Assembly: GCF_002005105.1 (NCBI RefSeq)
Contig: NZ_MSCV01000003.1
Location: forward strand, 62,001-126,000
DNA length: 64,000 nucleotides
Origin: Methylocaldum sp. 14B
GTDB taxonomy: Bacteria; Pseudomonadota; Gammaproteobacteria; Methylococcales; Methylococcaceae
Reading direction: 5' to 3'
The position numbers were made by a program, and so were the translations under genes. The stretch's first letter is position 1. Each line of letters starts with the position of its first letter. Shown here in pieces: positions 19,401 to 26,662 of the stretch. The notes below the pieces were generated by a model. That model made no database searches and had not been told where the DNA came from. It saw nothing but the letters and a program-made list of their open reading frames with translations.

Positions 19401-19866
19401 CGTCGCCCTCCCGGTAAGCCGGCTGCACCTCGATCTTTTCGAGAGTCTTCGGCAGTCGCTGAATGGACTGGACCCGCCCGCGCACGGCGTTCATCACCCG
19501 GTCTTTGTCGTGACCCGGCAGAACCACCACATTCACCCTACATTCGCCCTCGCTGATCTCCGACTTGAGCCGCTTGACGCCCGGCAGATCGTAAACCGCC
19601 TCTTCGATGCGGATGCACACCGATTCCTCGATCTCCAAGGGCCCGGCACCAGGATAGATCGCCTTGATTTCGATTTGGTGGGGGAGAAAGCGTGGAAACA
19701 CCTCCTTGTCCATGACGATCAGGCTGCCGATTCCGCCGAACAGGATCAGCAGCATCAAGAGATTGGCGGCGACCGGGTTGGAAGCGAACCAACCGACGAG
19801 ACCCGAGGAAAAGGTTTGAGACTTGAGGCTGTAGGCTTGAGAGCTATCAATTGGAGGCACGGTCAT
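16492..19866 (-). CDS. RND-family efflux pump, inner-membrane subunit
   Basis: A 1124-residue proton-driven RND transporter, which exports substrates through a periplasmic adaptor and outer-membrane channel. It has the two-fold layout of membrane helices and large periplasmic loops. The proton-relay Asp pair is in LVDDAIIVGD (residues about 415-424), and a second TM4-10 motif VVNDSLVLLDYIKEHE lies near 996. Three segments have no counterpart in typical family members and are encoded by heptad hairpin elements: about 427-471, 648-676 and 1008-1045. The first and third lie in the equivalent cytoplasmic loops of the two halves. Its N-terminus (residues 5-21) also comes from such an element. Its start overlaps the end of the adaptor gene by 20 bp. 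Substrate unknown. Confidence 0.93.
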   Translation of the reverse strand: MTVPPIDSSQAYSLKSQTFSSGLVGWFASNPVAANLLMLLILFGGIGSLIVMDKEVFPRFLPHQIEIKAIYPGAGPLEIEESVCIRIEEAVYDLPGVKRLKSEISEGECRVNVVVLPGHDKDRVMNAVRGRVQSIQRLPKTLEKIEVQPAYREGDDGVIWVALHGPTDPLILKRLGERIQGDLARLPGVTRALNYYDVPYEIAIEVSSERLRQHRLSLHDVADAVRRTSVDLPGGMVKSPAGELLLRVKGKAREGASIGDLVLKTHPDGSRVLLRDVATVTDGLEERLSAWRHNGETAQGWEIHAEHDTVEVARRVKAYVEEMSARLPERLSMITWWDDSQAYDERIRTLIEDGLCGFVLVCAVLSLFLRFKVALWAGAGILTSVFGALWLMPMLGISLNMLSLFGFLLAMGILVDDAIIVGDAVHKEQTLDSRPESLGHRLKAQEEALGSRPQTLENQDLESRAYSLACAIRGAESVAQPVILAVLTTLVAFLPGLFLPGWAGEMMRPICLVMILTLVFSLIEALLILPAHLAAPSRPGPYVSRLERLRIRLNRGLEDFVRRIYGPFLEKALAWRYLTVAAFAVLLMLGAALVAGGHIRLSLQADVTKDSFWVNLKLPQDAPYSETLRAAEKVERALLELRDELDQAGGKGREKTAALSSSSLQPQVSSLEPASVIVGLETLVWEHGAGFWTELSPEGRQRIVVEDFIREWRRRIGDIGRAKIDFLYKEGDVPYDIELDLGAPDPSLLTAAAEQLKRKLAAYPGVYDVVDSAEPGKPEIRLRVKPEAERLGLRLEDVAEQTRHGYYGDEVHRLQRGRSEVKVMVRLPRSERQSLDDLHNLPIRLPNGAQAPLRTLAEIDLVPGYAKLARQDRQRVLKVQARVDPKSADLNAIYADLEAAEIPRLKQQFPGLDVGLGEERIEQEASVHALAFYTLIALVVIYALIAVPFRSYVIPLIFLLAAPVAWCGAVFAHWLAGLPLSMESLVGMIAASGVVVNDSLVLLDYIKEHEATGPRLVALGEEREQDSPINAGYSLEPKAYNLILEACTVRFRPILLAFLTTFAGFLPTLLETSQQAQFLVPMTLSLAAGLLFGMGASLILTPVCYAILGQSRQVAASSTVPTGV
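16741..16840. repeat. Heptad hairpin element G, in frame in the RND gene
   Basis: Degenerate 7-bp units of the AGGCTNT kind (16741-16770) face inverse units (16807-16840) across a loop with TCCCTTTCTTC. It encodes residues about 1008-1045 (GYSLEPKAYNLI on the far side) and leaves the frame open. Confidence 0.8.
17843..17935. repeat. Heptad hairpin element A, in frame in the RND gene
   Basis: Left arm of GGCTTGA-like units (17843-17886), loop containing CTTTTCCTCC, short right arm CAGCCTGATCCAG. It encodes SSSLQPQVSSLEPAS at residues about 660-674 in a periplasmic loop. Confidence 0.8.
18463..18588. repeat. Heptad hairpin element F, in frame in the RND gene
   Basis: The longest copy, about 125 bp of CTCTAGA/CTATAGG-type units in both orientations, ending near TGTTCCTTA. 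It encodes residues about 427-471 (RPESLGHRLKAQEEALG and LESRAYSLA) between a proton-relay helix and the next helix. Confidence 0.82.
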
Positions 19867-19908
19867 TCCTTTCCTCCGGCCCCAAGTCTCCAGCCTCGAG
19901 TCTCACGA
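19812..19908. repeat. Heptad hairpin element H across the adaptor/pump gene junction
   Basis: Arms at about 19814-19845 and 19882-19908 with the loop between. Read on the minus strand, the loop gives GGAGGAAAGGA directly before the pump ATG (19866), and the adaptor stop codon lies at 19847. So the element provides the adaptor's last residues (RLEAGDLGPEER), the pump's ribosome binding site and the pump's first residues (SSQAYSLKSQTF). Confidence 0.8.
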
Positions 19909-21025
19909 GCATTCCCTCCACGGGCACCTGCACGCCGCCGATGACCACCTTCTCCCCGGCAGCCAGTCCGCCGCCGATCAAGACCCGATCGGCTTCGGTG
20001 CGCAGCACCGCGAGGCGGCGGATATGGAGGTGCCGCTCGGCGTCCACCACCAGCGCTTCCTGAGCCGCATTGACGGCGCCGGGCGGCAGCACGAAAACCC
20101 CGGACTGTTCCCTGCCATCGATCTCAGCCTTGACGAACAAACCGGTCAGCAAGGGTTGGGGATGTTTTTGCGCATACGGCTCCCGAACTTCCGCCACGAG
20201 ATGCAAGAGGCCGGTCGCGTCGTCGACTTGCGCCTCGCTGCGCACGATGCGCCCCTCCCAGCGCTGTTCGACGTTCCCGAGATCCGCCGTCAAAATAACC
20301 CTGGGGCCTTCGTCGCGATGGCCGTTGCGCCGGCCCAGGTCCAGATCGAGGTATGCCAGTTGATCGGTCGAAACCGGCAAGCGCACCTCGGCCACATCGG
20401 TGGCATAGACCCGCGCCAGTTTTTCGCCGGGCTGCACGTATTGGCCGAGTCCCACGTACTTGGCCAATACCCGACCTGCGAACGGCGCGTGCAGTTCACA
20501 CCGGCTCCGCTGCACGCGAGCCTTGACCAAATCGGCTTCGGCGGCTTTCAGCTTGGCCCGCGCTTCGGCCAGTTGCGGCTCGTGCAGGATGAGCGGCGAG
20601 GGCTGTCCTTCGCCGAGAGCCTGCCATTCGCTTCGAGCCTGTTCCGCTTCGGCTTCCTCCTGGGCGAGCCGACGCTTAGCCTCCGCAAGCTGGGCTTCGG
20701 CGGCGAGGACGGCCTGATCGTAGTCGCGGGGGTCGAGGCCCACGAGTTCCTCGCCCATCTCGAAGAACCCGCCGGCGACGAAATCGGGATTCAACCGGAT
20801 CACCTTGCCCGCCACCTCCGCGACCCAGTCGATTTCGTTGCGGGGCATGACGACACCTTGTGAACGCACGTTCAACCGAACGGTCTGCGGCTCGGCACGA
20901 ACGACCGAGACCAGCGGCGGTTCCGCTTTGGCGGGCTGGGTTTCCAGCGCCGGCCGGTGGGATACGATGGCATAAGCGCCGACCGCGCCGGTCAGCAACA
21001 CGAGAATGGGGAGGAGGATTTTCAT
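19847..21025 (-). CDS. RND efflux pump periplasmic adaptor (membrane fusion protein)
   Basis: A 392-residue adaptor that links the RND pump to an outer-membrane channel. From ATG 21025 it begins with a membrane anchor (ILLPILVLLTGAVGAYAIV), then a barrel-sandwich domain (VAGKVIRLNPDFVAGGFFEMG), a long alpha-hairpin (QLAEAKRRLAQEEAEAEQ), and the returning lipoyl half (HAPFAGRVLAKYVGLGQYV). The order matches HlyD/AcrA-like adaptors. The end (RLEAGDLGPEERNDRASN) is encoded by a heptad element. An open frame continues upstream to 21127 but runs into another piece of repeat. No outer-membrane channel gene is adjacent. Confidence 0.92.
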   Translation of the reverse strand: MKILLPILVLLTGAVGAYAIVSHRPALETQPAKAEPPLVSVVRAEPQTVRLNVRSQGVVMPRNEIDWVAEVAGKVIRLNPDFVAGGFFEMGEELVGLDPRDYDQAVLAAEAQLAEAKRRLAQEEAEAEQARSEWQALGEGQPSPLILHEPQLAEARAKLKAAEADLVKARVQRSRCELHAPFAGRVLAKYVGLGQYVQPGEKLARVYATDVAEVRLPVSTDQLAYLDLDLGRRNGHRDEGPRVILTADLGNVEQRWEGRIVRSEAQVDDATGLLHLVAEVREPYAQKHPQPLLTGLFVKAEIDGREQSGVFVLPPGAVNAAQEALVVDAERHLHIRRLAVLRTEADRVLIGGGLAAGEKVVIGGVQVPVEGMLVRLEAGDLGPEERNDRASN

Positions 21026-21112
21026 CTGGACGTTAACTACGCCGGAGGGAAAGCCCCAAGCTTCGACGCCTATCTCGCTGCTCGGGCGGGCACCCGGCGC
21101 ACGCTCTCGGTT

Positions 21113-21165
21113 CGGCCTCAAGTCCAACGTCCAAAGTCACCAGCCTCATGCCTCTCCAAGACTCA
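21113..21165. repeat. Partial heptad repeat (one orientation only)
   Basis: About seven units of the form AGTCCAA / AGCCTCA / TGCCTCT, the same class as the right arms of the other elements. The opposite arm is not seen, so this is a fragment or decayed copy. Confidence 0.65.
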
Positions 21166-21253
21166 CCGGCAGTTCACCTGCCCCGTTTGGTGCGTGGGCC
21201 TAAGCCCATCCCGGCGGAGCGGCCAAAGCCCTGCCGAGACGGGCCCATCACAA

Positions 21254-21281
21254 TCAAAAAACCGGCCATCGCAAGACCGGT
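21254..21281 (-). terminator. Rho-independent terminator for the small secreted-protein gene
   Basis: On the minus strand ACCGGTC pairs with GGCCGGT (one G-T pair) around a 7 nt loop, followed by TTTTTTG. It lies about 50 bp beyond the stop codon of the gene at 21332-21679. Confidence 0.7.
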
Positions 21282-21331
21282 CCGGCGTGTATCGGCACCC
21301 AAAAAGCCGGGGGGCGTTTCAGCCATCCGTG

Positions 21332-21679
21332 TCATCGGCTATCCAGCTTGGCCTTGGCGGCCGTCGCCACGGCACCGAGCTGTTCGACCTCGGCGCGGAA
21401 GCGTGCCTGTTCATCGTTTGCCGTCTCGGCGATGACCGAGTTGTCTGCATTGGCTTCCTTGACGATGCAGTCGTTGTAGGCTTGCGCCTTTTGCTGCCAG
21501 TCTCTCGCCACCTTGAGACTGCGGTTGTAGGCGTCGACGCTGCGGGAATCGATCTCCGGCACGGCCGGCCGCGTTCCGCAACTTGCCGGACTCCATTTGC
21601 CGTCGGCGAGAGTACCGGCATGGATCTCCAGCGCAACAATCAGCATGACAAGGGCGGCAGTCAGTGTGCGTCGTTTCAC
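21332..21679 (-). CDS. Small secreted protein of unknown function
   Basis: A 115-residue protein beginning at GTG 21679 behind a good AGGAG site 6 bp upstream. Residues 1-21 are a signal peptide (cleavage near IHA). The mature part is polar and mostly helical, with two Cys residues (ASCGTRP and YNDCIVKEA) that could form a disulfide, and a C-terminal helix rich in Ala and Glu that may be a coiled coil. Similar small exported proteins are common in proteobacteria without known function. A terminator follows it and it is a single-gene unit. Confidence 0.75.
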   Translation of the reverse strand: MKRRTLTAALVMLIVALEIHAGTLADGKWSPASCGTRPAVPEIDSRSVDAYNRSLKVARDWQQKAQAYNDCIVKEANADNSVIAETANDEQARFRAEVEQLGAVATAAKAKLDSR

Positions 21680-21872
21680 GGATTACTCCTGAAGGGAACA
21701 GCAAAACCAAAGACTCGGCCAAAGGCAATTTGCCGCAGCCATTCCATATAAGACGTTTGACCGCCCCAAAACCCGTACTCCGGTCACTCATTTTTATTGG
21801 TACGGCAAATAGTGAGTCCGTGTGTTCCGCTTTACGCGGGCCGCAGAAGCGCGGGAATCCGTTCGTTGAATT

Positions 21873-21903
21873 ATGCACATAGTGCTGACAAAATTATGTG
21901 CAT
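21873..21903. promoter_or_regulatory. Likely operator of the toxin-antitoxin pair
   Basis: ATGCACATA (21873-21881) and its perfect inverse TATGTGCAT (21895-21903), 13 bp apart, end 21 bp before the antitoxin start. VapB-type antitoxins usually repress their own promoter by binding such inverted repeats. Confidence 0.6.
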
Positions 21904-21924
21904 TGAAAATAGGATTTTAATCCC

Positions 21925-22134
21925 ATGAGAACGCATGTCGATTTGGATGAAAACCTGCTTGATCAGGTAGTGCAGTTGGGCCGCTTCCCGACCAAAAAAG
22001 CCGCTATCCAAGCCGCTCTGACCGAGTTCGTCAAAACGCTCAAACGCCGGCAACTGCTGGCCTTGCGCGGTCAGGTCCCGTGGCAGGGTGACCTCGATCA
22101 GTTACGCGCCAGACCGAACCTCGAAGAAGACTGA
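21925..22134 (+). CDS. vapB: VapB-type antitoxin
   Basis: A 69-residue antitoxin. The N-terminal half (MRTHVDLDENLLDQVVQL, then TKKAAIQAALTEFVKTL) is the ribbon-helix-helix DNA-binding pattern of the VapB/DUF2191 family; the C-terminal tail (QVPWQGDLDQLRARP) would bind and block the toxin. Its stop codon overlaps the toxin start (TGATG), so the two are translated as a unit. It probably represses its own promoter through the inverted repeat just upstream. Confidence 0.88.
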   Translation: MRTHVDLDENLLDQVVQLGRFPTKKAAIQAALTEFVKTLKRRQLLALRGQVPWQGDLDQLRARPNLEED

Positions 22135-22529
22135 TGCTCGTCGATACCTCGGTTTGGATCGACTATTTCAACGGCCATGCCTCAGCGGAAGCGGATCGGC
22201 TGTCGCAGGCGCTAGCCGATGCCGAACCTATCGCGCTTCCGGGTGTAGTATGGACGGAAATCCTGCTCGGCCTGCGCACCGAATCCGAAGCGGTCAAAAT
22301 TTCCGGTTTGTTGGAAGCGTTCGACTACGTCAAAGAGCCTGCGCAGTCGGATTATATCGAGGCCGCAAGGATTTACCGGGCTTGCCGCGCCAAGGGCTAT
22401 ACCATTCGATCGACGATCGATTGTGTGATCGCGCGACTCTGCCTGCGCGACAACCTGCCACTACTCTGCAAAGATCGCGATTTCCAAGCTATCAGCCAAT
22501 GTTTTCCCTTGCGCTTGATCGCGATCTGA
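22134..22529 (+). CDS. vapC: VapC-type PIN-domain ribonuclease toxin
   Basis: A 131-residue PIN domain, a metal-dependent RNase that typically cleaves tRNA or rRNA when released from its antitoxin. The acidic residues expected in the active site are visible: Asp4 in MLVDTSVWIDYF, Glu42 in VVWTEILLGL, and Asp in STIDCVIARL and KDRDFQAI. The arrangement is complete, so the toxin is probably active. It ends 85 bp from the end of the convergent aminotransferase gene, marking the edge of the peptide cluster. Confidence 0.92.
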   Translation: MLVDTSVWIDYFNGHASAEADRLSQALADAEPIALPGVVWTEILLGLRTESEAVKISGLLEAFDYVKEPAQSDYIEAARIYRACRAKGYTIRSTIDCVIARLCLRDNLPLLCKDRDFQAISQCFPLRLIAI

Positions 22530-22614
22530 AAAACGCGACGCAAAATACTGAACGAGACCAAGCCAGAGGCTTAATAGAGTCGACAATCGCAGCCGCTCCG
22601 TTCCTCCTATTGCC

Positions 22615-24066
22615 TTAAGTCTTCGGCCTCTTACCAGCCCCCCTCACAGCCTCCTCGAAGATTCCGGCGATCCGGTCGATGTCGCCCGCGGTCACGATCA
22701 GAGGCGGCAGGAAGCGGGCCACGCTTCCCTGACGCCCGCCCAATTCGAGAATCAAGCCGCGATTGAGACATTCCTTTTGAATCCGGCGCGCCAGTTCGCG
22801 GCAAGGCGGACGAGCGCCGAGACGATCGGGCTCGGCTCGCGCATCCACGATCTCGGCGCCGATCATCAGGCCCCGTCCCCGCACGTCGCCCACATGAGGC
22901 GACTCCCGTTGGATACGGCGCAGATGGGCCATTAAACGCTCGCCCATCGCGTCCGCATGGCGGTCGAGCGTCTGCTCCTTGACGAATCGCAGAGTCGCGG
23001 CGCCCGCCGCCATGGCCAATTGGTTGCCTCGAAACGTGCCGGCATGGGCGCCGGGCTCCCAGCGGTCCAGACTTTCGTGGTAGACCGCCACGCTAAGCGG
23101 CAGTCCGCCGCCCACCGCTTTCGAAAGCACCAACACATCCGGCAGGATGCCGGCATGCTCGAAGGCATACATCGCTCCCGTGCGACCTACGCCGGTCTGT
23201 ACTTCGTCGACGATCAAGGGAATCTCCCGTTCGCGGGTGATGCGCCGTATTTCCCGAAGCCACTCGTCCGGCGCCGGAATCACCCCGCCCTCCCCTTGCA
23301 CGGCTTCCAGGATCATGCCGGCGGGCGGCGCGATGCCGCTGTTGGTGTCGTCCAACAGCCTCTCGATGTAGGCGATGGATGCGCGCCAGGTCGCCTCGCC
23401 GCCGAGATTGAACGGGCAGCGATAGGCGTAGGGATAAGGCAGGAAATGCACCTCGGGCATGAGTCCCCCGATCGCCAGCTTGGGCCCGGTCTCGCCGGTC
23501 AAGCCCAGCGCGCCGTGGGTCATGCCGTGGTAGGCCCCATGAAAAGCAAGGACCGAACGCCGACGAGTGGCGGTCTTGACCAGCTTGAGCGCCGCTTCGA
23601 TGGCATCCGCCCCGGACGGCCCGCAGAACTGGATACGGGCGTGGCCGGCGAATTCGTTCGGCAGCGTAGAGAAAAGCTCCTCGACAAAAGCGTCCTTGAC
23701 CGGCGTCGTCAAATCCAGGGTTTGCCAGGGCACGCCATCGGCCACCGCGCGTTGCACCGCTTCCACCACCACCGGATGATAGTGCCCGAGCGTCAAGGCC
23801 CCCGCCCCAGCCAGGCAATCGATATAGCGCCGTCCGTCGGTATCCTCGACATGAATGCCTTCGGCCCGGCGAATGGCGATGGGCAGCTTGCGCGGATAGG
23901 TCCGGGCGTTGGATTCGAACGCCGTCTGCCGATCCAGATAATACGCGTTGCCCGAAATATCGTTCCGCCTCGTTCGATTCGATGACGCCAACGATAATCC
24001 GTCGGCCCCGGCTAAGGGTTCCTGCGAGGGAAGGTCAATTTTCGGCTCCGCAACAATGTGCGTCAT
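22615..24066 (-). CDS. dat: Diaminobutyrate-2-oxoglutarate aminotransferase (PvdH/Dat-like)
   Basis: A 483-residue class III PLP aminotransferase. Characteristic segments are CLAGAGALTLGHYHP, FCGPSGADAIEAALKL, AFHGAYHGMTHGALG, LIVDEVQTGVGRTG and the PLP lysine Lys316 in VLSKAVGGGLPLS. The GAGALTLGH and GPSGADA forms are those I associate with diaminobutyrate aminotransferases, which convert aspartate semialdehyde and glutamate to 2,4-diaminobutyrate. That product fits the Dab-like specificity pocket of the second adenylation domain of the first NRPS. It is the last gene of the minus-strand cluster, 127 bp after the acylase gene. Confidence 0.9.
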   Translation of the reverse strand: MTHIVAEPKIDLPSQEPLAGADGLSLASSNRTRRNDISGNAYYLDRQTAFESNARTYPRKLPIAIRRAEGIHVEDTDGRRYIDCLAGAGALTLGHYHPVVVEAVQRAVADGVPWQTLDLTTPVKDAFVEELFSTLPNEFAGHARIQFCGPSGADAIEAALKLVKTATRRRSVLAFHGAYHGMTHGALGLTGETGPKLAIGGLMPEVHFLPYPYAYRCPFNLGGEATWRASIAYIERLLDDTNSGIAPPAGMILEAVQGEGGVIPAPDEWLREIRRITREREIPLIVDEVQTGVGRTGAMYAFEHAGILPDVLVLSKAVGGGLPLSVAVYHESLDRWEPGAHAGTFRGNQLAMAAGAATLRFVKEQTLDRHADAMGERLMAHLRRIQRESPHVGDVRGRGLMIGAEIVDARAEPDRLGARPPCRELARRIQKECLNRGLILELGGRQGSVARFLPPLIVTAGDIDRIAGIFEEAVRGAGKRPKT

Positions 24067-24193
24067 GATGACAACTCCGTTTCAGTTTTATGCGATTCGT
24101 TGCCCGAAGCACTTCCGGGCATCTGGTCCCACTGCCATGCGGCACCGGGCATTTCCGCAAATCCTTGCCCCCTCTCTTCCAATCCCACTGAAT

Positions 24194-26662
24194 TCAGTCC
24201 TCCACTGGCACCAGATAAAGCCGATGAACGAGATCATCGACTAAAAAAGGCGTAGGAGTTCCTTCCACCCAAGCCGAGTGTTGGTCGTCATAATGTGCCG
24301 ACAGCGGATGCCCGGATTGGCCTCCCGGCATATGGAAAAGGCCGTTGAGTTCATGACCCGGCGCGACCACCATACGCTCGCTGGCTCCATAGCCGGGCGA
24401 GTAAACGCGGACGCATTCGCGGCATCCCGACACGGGAACCGGCGGCATGTCCAGGAAGGTGCCGAGCAATGGAAGCGCGGATGAAAACGGATGGGCGATA
24501 GACACGCGATTGACCGCGCCCCAAGTCAGCGATTCCGCGGACTCGCCTCCATACTTAGCAGAGATGTTACGCTCCGACCGTATCAGGAGATCGCGGAGAA
24601 AAGCATCCCAATCCGGATAGCGTTCTTTGTGAGGCAACAATTCCGGCAATTTCGCCTCTAGAAGTTGCTGCAAGGGCTCATCGATGGTCGCTCTCTGAAG
24701 CCGGAAGCCGGGATCTAGGCTACGACACCTCGTCAGGTAGGGAGAAATAACCTCGTCGAGCAACAAGCGGCGAAATTCCACCAGCAGCGCAAATCCTACC
24801 GACCCTTTTTCCGCGGAACCGTCCCACCTTTCCAAGCTCTCCCGCCAACGTTCCCCCGCCTCGCGCGCATCGCCGGGCGGAAGAGACAGGGCAAGCCGTT
24901 GATAAAACCGATAGAACTCCACCCGCGTGTCGAGTTGCAGGGTAAGCATATCCCGCTCGTCGAGATTATTGGCCATGGAGAGTTTTTCGGCGATTCGGTG
25001 GGCGCGGTGCCCGTGGTCGAAATCATGGCCGATGACATAGGGATAATCGTCATTGAGCATCCGCTGATTGGCGTTGACGATGAAACCGGCTGACGGATTC
25101 ACCGAGCGTGGCAGCTCTTCGGGCGGAATGTAACCTTTCCAGCCGCGCGAGCCATCTGCCCAAGAGCGGGTAACCGATCCGTCGAAACCGAAGCGTCTCG
25201 GGATTTTCCCCGTGTAAGTCCAACCGATGTTGCCTCGGCTATCCGCCGCCATGGCATTCAAGGGCGGACCGCCGCCCCGGTTGAACACGGCCTGGGCGGC
25301 AGCGACATCCTCCACCGCATCCAGGTTGAGAAGATGCAGGTCGGTAGCCTCCGGATCCAGGGCGGTCCAGTGCACGGCCACCCGCTTGCCCAGTAGGGGT
25401 TCGGGCAGAGCGGGTCCCCAGATGGTTTCCAGTACTTTGAACGTGCGCTCGGTTCCGTCCCGTACCGGCACCGTTTCGATGCGTTCGCCGAAGCGGGCAA
25501 ATCCCTGAGGCGTGCGATAGCGTCCGGGATCGTCCGGATCGAGTTCCAGTTCCACCAAATCGACGAAATCGCCCTCTATGTTGGTAAAGCCCCAGGCCAC
25601 CTTACCGTTGGAACCCACCACGACCAGAGGGATTCCCGGCAAGCTAAGACCGGTGAGCTGCACGTCCTTATAGCGAATTTGCACCCGGTACCATATGTTG
25701 GGGACACGTAGCGACAAGTGCATATCATTTGCGAGGATGGCTCGTCCGTCCCAAGTTTTCGAAGGACCGACCACCCAACCGTTCGATCCCTTGGGGGCAG
25801 GACCGTCCGTTGCCAAACCGGCGTAGTGTTCTCCAGCATTCCTCAGCAAGGCAGACAAGTCCTCCTTGGGAATCGGAGGGAGCCGAGTCCGAGAGGCTTT
25901 GCCGCTTAGAAGTTGGTTGGTGTAGCGATCGACGGCCGGAGAGAAAAACGCATTTACCGCTTTCGGCAGGGCGGCCTCCATGACCGTGGCCATGCGCTCC
26001 GCTTCCCCCGTCCATCCCAAGTCCTCTTCCATGGCCAGCACCACCAGCAGGCTGTCCTCGGGCCGCCAAGCGGAAGGCCGATATCCCAACAGCAAGAATT
26101 CGAACGGTACGACCGGCATGGACGCCATTCCCTGGTTGATCCCCGCTGCATAAGCCTCCAACACCCGCAACTGATCCTCCGGAAGGCGTTTCACAATAGC
26201 TCCGGCCACATGTTCGAAACCCATTACCCGATGCCGATGGTCCGACTCCACCAAATCTTCTCCCATGACCTCGGCCAGCCGTCCCGCCATTTGCCTCCTC
26301 AGCAGATCGAGTTGAAACAGGCGGTCGCGAGCGTTCACAAAACCTAACGCATAAAAGGCGTCCTCGCGGGATTTTGCCGAAATCGAGGGAATTCCCTGGC
26401 TGTCGAATTCCACCACGACGCCCGATGCAAGCTCAGTAAGCCGGTAAGTCCCCTGCTCGGGGGGCAACGATAGTCGTAGCGAGCAATACCCCGCCAAGCA
26501 GCCGGCACCGATCAAAATGACGGCGCCGAAAAACAGGCGATGCGTTACTTTCGTGCTCGTTCGGTTCCACCGCCGTGACGACATTCGGTTCGATAGCTCT
26601 GCCGAAACCGCCGATTTTTCTTCCTTGTCTCCAGGGCTCGAGCAACCCATTTCAGGCTCCAT
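24194..26662 (-). CDS. Penicillin-acylase-family amidohydrolase (PvdQ-like)
   Basis: An 822-residue N-terminal-nucleophile hydrolase made as one chain and cut to expose a Ser. The expected cleavage site is in APKGSNGWVVGPS with Ser293 as nucleophile; later segments such as ILANDMHL, DSRGNIGWTYTGKIPRR and FIVNANQRM fit the beta chain. An N-terminal membrane segment (LFFGAVILIGAGCLAGY) should place it in the periplasm. PvdQ, a relative, removes the myristoyl tail from pyoverdine precursors. Since the first NRPS here starts with a fatty-acyl ligase, the same job is likely. Its start overlaps the exporter stop by 11 bp, supporting a coupled export-then-deacylate step. Confidence 0.9.
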   Translation of the reverse strand: MEPEMGCSSPGDKEEKSAVSAELSNRMSSRRWNRTSTKVTHRLFFGAVILIGAGCLAGYCSLRLSLPPEQGTYRLTELASGVVVEFDSQGIPSISAKSREDAFYALGFVNARDRLFQLDLLRRQMAGRLAEVMGEDLVESDHRHRVMGFEHVAGAIVKRLPEDQLRVLEAYAAGINQGMASMPVVPFEFLLLGYRPSAWRPEDSLLVVLAMEEDLGWTGEAERMATVMEAALPKAVNAFFSPAVDRYTNQLLSGKASRTRLPPIPKEDLSALLRNAGEHYAGLATDGPAPKGSNGWVVGPSKTWDGRAILANDMHLSLRVPNIWYRVQIRYKDVQLTGLSLPGIPLVVVGSNGKVAWGFTNIEGDFVDLVELELDPDDPGRYRTPQGFARFGERIETVPVRDGTERTFKVLETIWGPALPEPLLGKRVAVHWTALDPEATDLHLLNLDAVEDVAAAQAVFNRGGGPPLNAMAADSRGNIGWTYTGKIPRRFGFDGSVTRSWADGSRGWKGYIPPEELPRSVNPSAGFIVNANQRMLNDDYPYVIGHDFDHGHRAHRIAEKLSMANNLDERDMLTLQLDTRVEFYRFYQRLALSLPPGDAREAGERWRESLERWDGSAEKGSVGFALLVEFRRLLLDEVISPYLTRCRSLDPGFRLQRATIDEPLQQLLEAKLPELLPHKERYPDWDAFLRDLLIRSERNISAKYGGESAESLTWGAVNRVSIAHPFSSALPLLGTFLDMPPVPVSGCRECVRVYSPGYGASERMVVAPGHELNGLFHMPGGQSGHPLSAHYDDQHSAWVEGTPTPFLVDDLVHRLYLVPVED

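Larger units (their letters stand above)
21026..21331. other. Gene-free stretch between adaptor and secreted-protein genes
   Basis: About 306 bp with no supportable gene. It holds a partial heptad element (21113-21165) and a terminator (21254-21281); the adaptor promoter must lie here, but I see no convincing -35/-10 pair. Confidence 0.6.
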
